Below, one piece after another: positions 4,410 through 5,960 of a DNA stretch of 5,960 bases. Location: assembly GCA_002362735.1 (NCBI GenBank), contig DEUU01000417.1, positions 1-5,960 on the forward strand, read 5' to 3'. Under the pieces are notes generated by a model, which saw nothing but the letters and a program-made list of their open reading frames with translations, searched no databases and had not been told where the DNA came from. Positions within the stretch are counted from its first letter, which is position 1, and every line of letters starts with the position of its first letter. Source of the stretch: Dehalococcoidia bacterium UBA3254 (lineage in GTDB: Bacteria > Chloroflexota > Dehalococcoidia > Dehalococcoidales > UBA3254). The position numbers were made by a program, and so were the translations under genes.

Positions 4410-5960
4410 TTAAATAGAAAGTTCTTCTACTTTTTCCGGGAGTGGGACTCCGTTTGCGTCCCAGCCCATCAGGGTATAATAGAACCGCCTGTTCCGGTTG
4501 TATATCTCACGGTCTACTTTCAAGTTGGCTAACGGACCACCGTTGGTGGGACCCAGAAAACGCTCAGGCAGTATATCATCTTTTTCCGTTAACCCTTCTC
4601 GTACGTTAAATAGTCTCATCACGGTTAAAATTCTCTCGCCGATTTTCATGAGTTCCGCTGTCCCGGTCTCCCACCCGAGAGCTGCTTTAATAATCTCGAC
4701 CATCAGATTAAAATCCGGTGCCGGGAAAGCGCAAAAGAGCAGCGAGTCGTTCAGAATGGCCTTAATTCCCATCGCCCTGACTGGACCTACTTTGTAGAGG
4801 CTCATGTCGTTAGGCGTGGGAGGAGTCAGATACCCTACTGAATTGTAGCTGCTGAAGATAAACGGGACGGACATTGGTGGGTCCGGTTCGCCGTGGCAAT
4901 GGTCAGCCCCTGTGGGAGAAATCATAAAGCCCATCGCCAGGCCCGAGCCGATTCTGGGTTCATGCATACCGGGCTCAAGGCCTTTAACATGCATGGCAAA
5001 TGATTCACAACCCCGGCCGATCTTCGCGGATACTCTGGCTGTGCCTTCAGCCAGGAGATTACCAATTCCTTCCCTCCGGGTGATAAGCTCGATGGCCTTG
5101 ATCATAGCATCGGCATTCCCCCAAACCAGTTCCAGTCCTCCCGTCTCCTCTTTGGTTAAAAGGCCTTTTTCGTAGCATTCCATGGCAAATGAAATTACGC
5201 CGCCAGTGGAGATAGAGTCCAATCCGTAGGCGTTGCAGAGCTCATTACCTTTACAAATGGCTTTAAGGTTATCGATACCGCAATTTGATCCAACCGAAGC
5301 TAACGTCTCATATTCAGGTCCGCCAAAGGCCGGGTCTATATTATAAGAGTCTTCAGATTTTACTACTTTCTTACAGCGAACGGGGCACGCGAAGCACCCT
5401 TCCATTTTTACACGGATGGTATCTTTGATCACTCCGCCATGGATCTTGGTTACGCCCGGGAAACCACCATCCCGGAAATTTCTAATCGGCAGGTCCCCGA
5501 AGGCTTCTCCGCCGAGCATATCCGGACCGCCCGTACCAAATTCAGAGACAGGATAGGGATGGGTCATTTGCTTTCGGATTTCTTTTATCTTATCCGGATT
5601 AAATAAGGGAGGTAGGGTATGACCTCTGGCAGCAACTGCCTTCAGGTTCTTGGAACCCATTACGGCTCCCAGTCCCCCTCTGCCGGCAGCATCGTAGCAT
5701 CCTTCCATGATGCAAGCAAAACGGACCAGGTTCTCTCCCGCCGGACCGATCATGGCTGCATGTATGTGTTCATCCCCGAGTTCAGCCCGGATAGCATCCT
5801 GAGTATCTTTAGTATTTTTACCCCACAGGTGACCGGCATCCCTGATCTCAGCTTCTCCACCATGCACCCAGAGGTAGACCGGCTTTTCCGATTTACCTTC
5901 AAAGATGACGGCATCATAACCGGCCCTCTTGAACTCAGCCATCCAGAACCCGCCTACTTC
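4410..5960 (-). CDS. Aldehyde ferredoxin oxidoreductase (AOR) family protein, N-terminus outside the window
   Basis: The frame stays open to the right edge (EVGGFW precedes the first internal Met at 5942), so this is the last 516 residues of a protein that is normally about 600-650 long; roughly 100 residues are missing. Seen, numbering from the edge: GRGGLGAVMGSKNLKA at about 93-108, the typical AOR glycine-rich segment; the cluster motif CFACPVRC with Cys189, Cys192 and Cys196; GPEYETLAS at 214-222; and DSLLFC with Cys410 as the fourth [4Fe-4S] ligand. Known: AOR-family enzymes are oxygen-sensitive cytoplasmic proteins with a tungsten (or molybdenum) bis-pterin cofactor and one [4Fe-4S] cluster. 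They interconvert aldehydes and carboxylic acids using ferredoxin; BamB of the class II benzoyl-CoA reductase is a relative. Inferred: it feeds or drains the CoA-thioester steps encoded downstream. The missing N-terminus prevents subgroup assignment. No partner ferredoxin or electron-transfer gene lies downstream; one could lie upstream of the window. Confidence 0.92.
   Translation of the reverse strand, partial: EVGGFWMAEFKRAGYDAVIFEGKSEKPVYLWVHGGEAEIRDAGHLWGKNTKDTQDAIRAELGDEHIHAAMIGPAGENLVRFACIMEGCYDAAGRGGLGAVMGSKNLKAVAARGHTLPPLFNPDKIKEIRKQMTHPYPVSEFGTGGPDMLGGEAFGDLPIRNFRDGGFPGVTKIHGGVIKDTIRVKMEGCFACPVRCKKVVKSEDSYNIDPAFGGPEYETLASVGSNCGIDNLKAICKGNELCNAYGLDSISTGGVISFAMECYEKGLLTKEETGGLELVWGNADAMIKAIELITRREGIGNLLAEGTARVSAKIGRGCESFAMHVKGLEPGMHEPRIGSGLAMGFMISPTGADHCHGEPDPPMSVPFIFSSYNSVGYLTPPTPNDMSLYKVGPVRAMGIKAILNDSLLFCAFPAPDFNLMVEIIKAALGWETGTAELMKIGERILTVMRLFNVREGLTEKDDILPERFLGPTNGGPLANLKVDREIYNRNRRFYYTLMGWDANGVPLPEKVEELSI

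Noticed and set aside
4410..5942. Start of the AOR gene at the Met at 5942
   Set aside because: The frame remains open to the window edge with AOR-like residues (EVGGFW), and the N-terminal pterin-binding domain would be missing, so the Met is internal and the gene is cut by the window.

Overview
This window is a stretch of a single gene cluster. All seven recognisable genes lie on the minus strand, so transcription runs from position 5960 down to 1. No RNA gene, mobile element, repeat array or CRISPR was seen. Both ends cut through genes: the upstream end (5960) cuts an aldehyde ferredoxin oxidoreductase (AOR) family gene, and the downstream end (1) cuts a 3-hydroxyacyl-CoA dehydrogenase gene. 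The gene set (a tungsten- or molybdenum-pterin AOR plus CoA-thioester enzymes) suggests a strictly anaerobic bacterium, for example a sulfate reducer, a syntroph or a relative in Desulfobacterota, Peptococcaceae-like Firmicutes or Chloroflexota. The phylum cannot be fixed from the sequence alone. The base composition looks intermediate by eye; it was not computed.

Layout in order of transcription: (1) 5960-4410, AOR-family oxidoreductase, N-terminus missing; (2) 4360-3905, small single-domain cupin; (3) 3894-3103, crotonase-fold enoyl-CoA hydratase/isomerase family protein with an altered active site; (4) 3064-1850, family III CoA-transferase fold protein carrying the alpha-methylacyl-CoA racemase active-site signature and apparently starting at ATC; (5) 1786-1334, DUF35-type zinc-ribbon/OB-fold protein; (6) 1320-163, SCP2-type thiolase; (7) 152-1, N-terminus of a 3-hydroxybutyryl-CoA dehydrogenase-like protein. 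The gaps are 10 to 63 bases and hold mainly ribosome binding sites. No convincing internal terminator or promoter was seen, so a single operon is likely.

Read together, the cluster looks like a peripheral acyl-CoA degradation (beta-oxidation-like) module: a racemase for a 2-branched acyl-CoA, a crotonase, a 3-hydroxyacyl-CoA dehydrogenase, and a thiolase with its DUF35 partner, preceded by an AOR that could interconvert an aldehyde and an acid. The thiolase/DUF35 pair parallels BbsB/BbsA of anaerobic toluene degradation. The substrate is unknown. No acyl-CoA dehydrogenase or CoA ligase is visible here; they may lie outside the window. The most notable points are the apparent ATC start of the racemase-like gene, the crotonase with His in place of the second catalytic Glu, the racemase rather than CoA-transferase signature, and the uncharacterised cupin between the AOR and the CoA enzymes.
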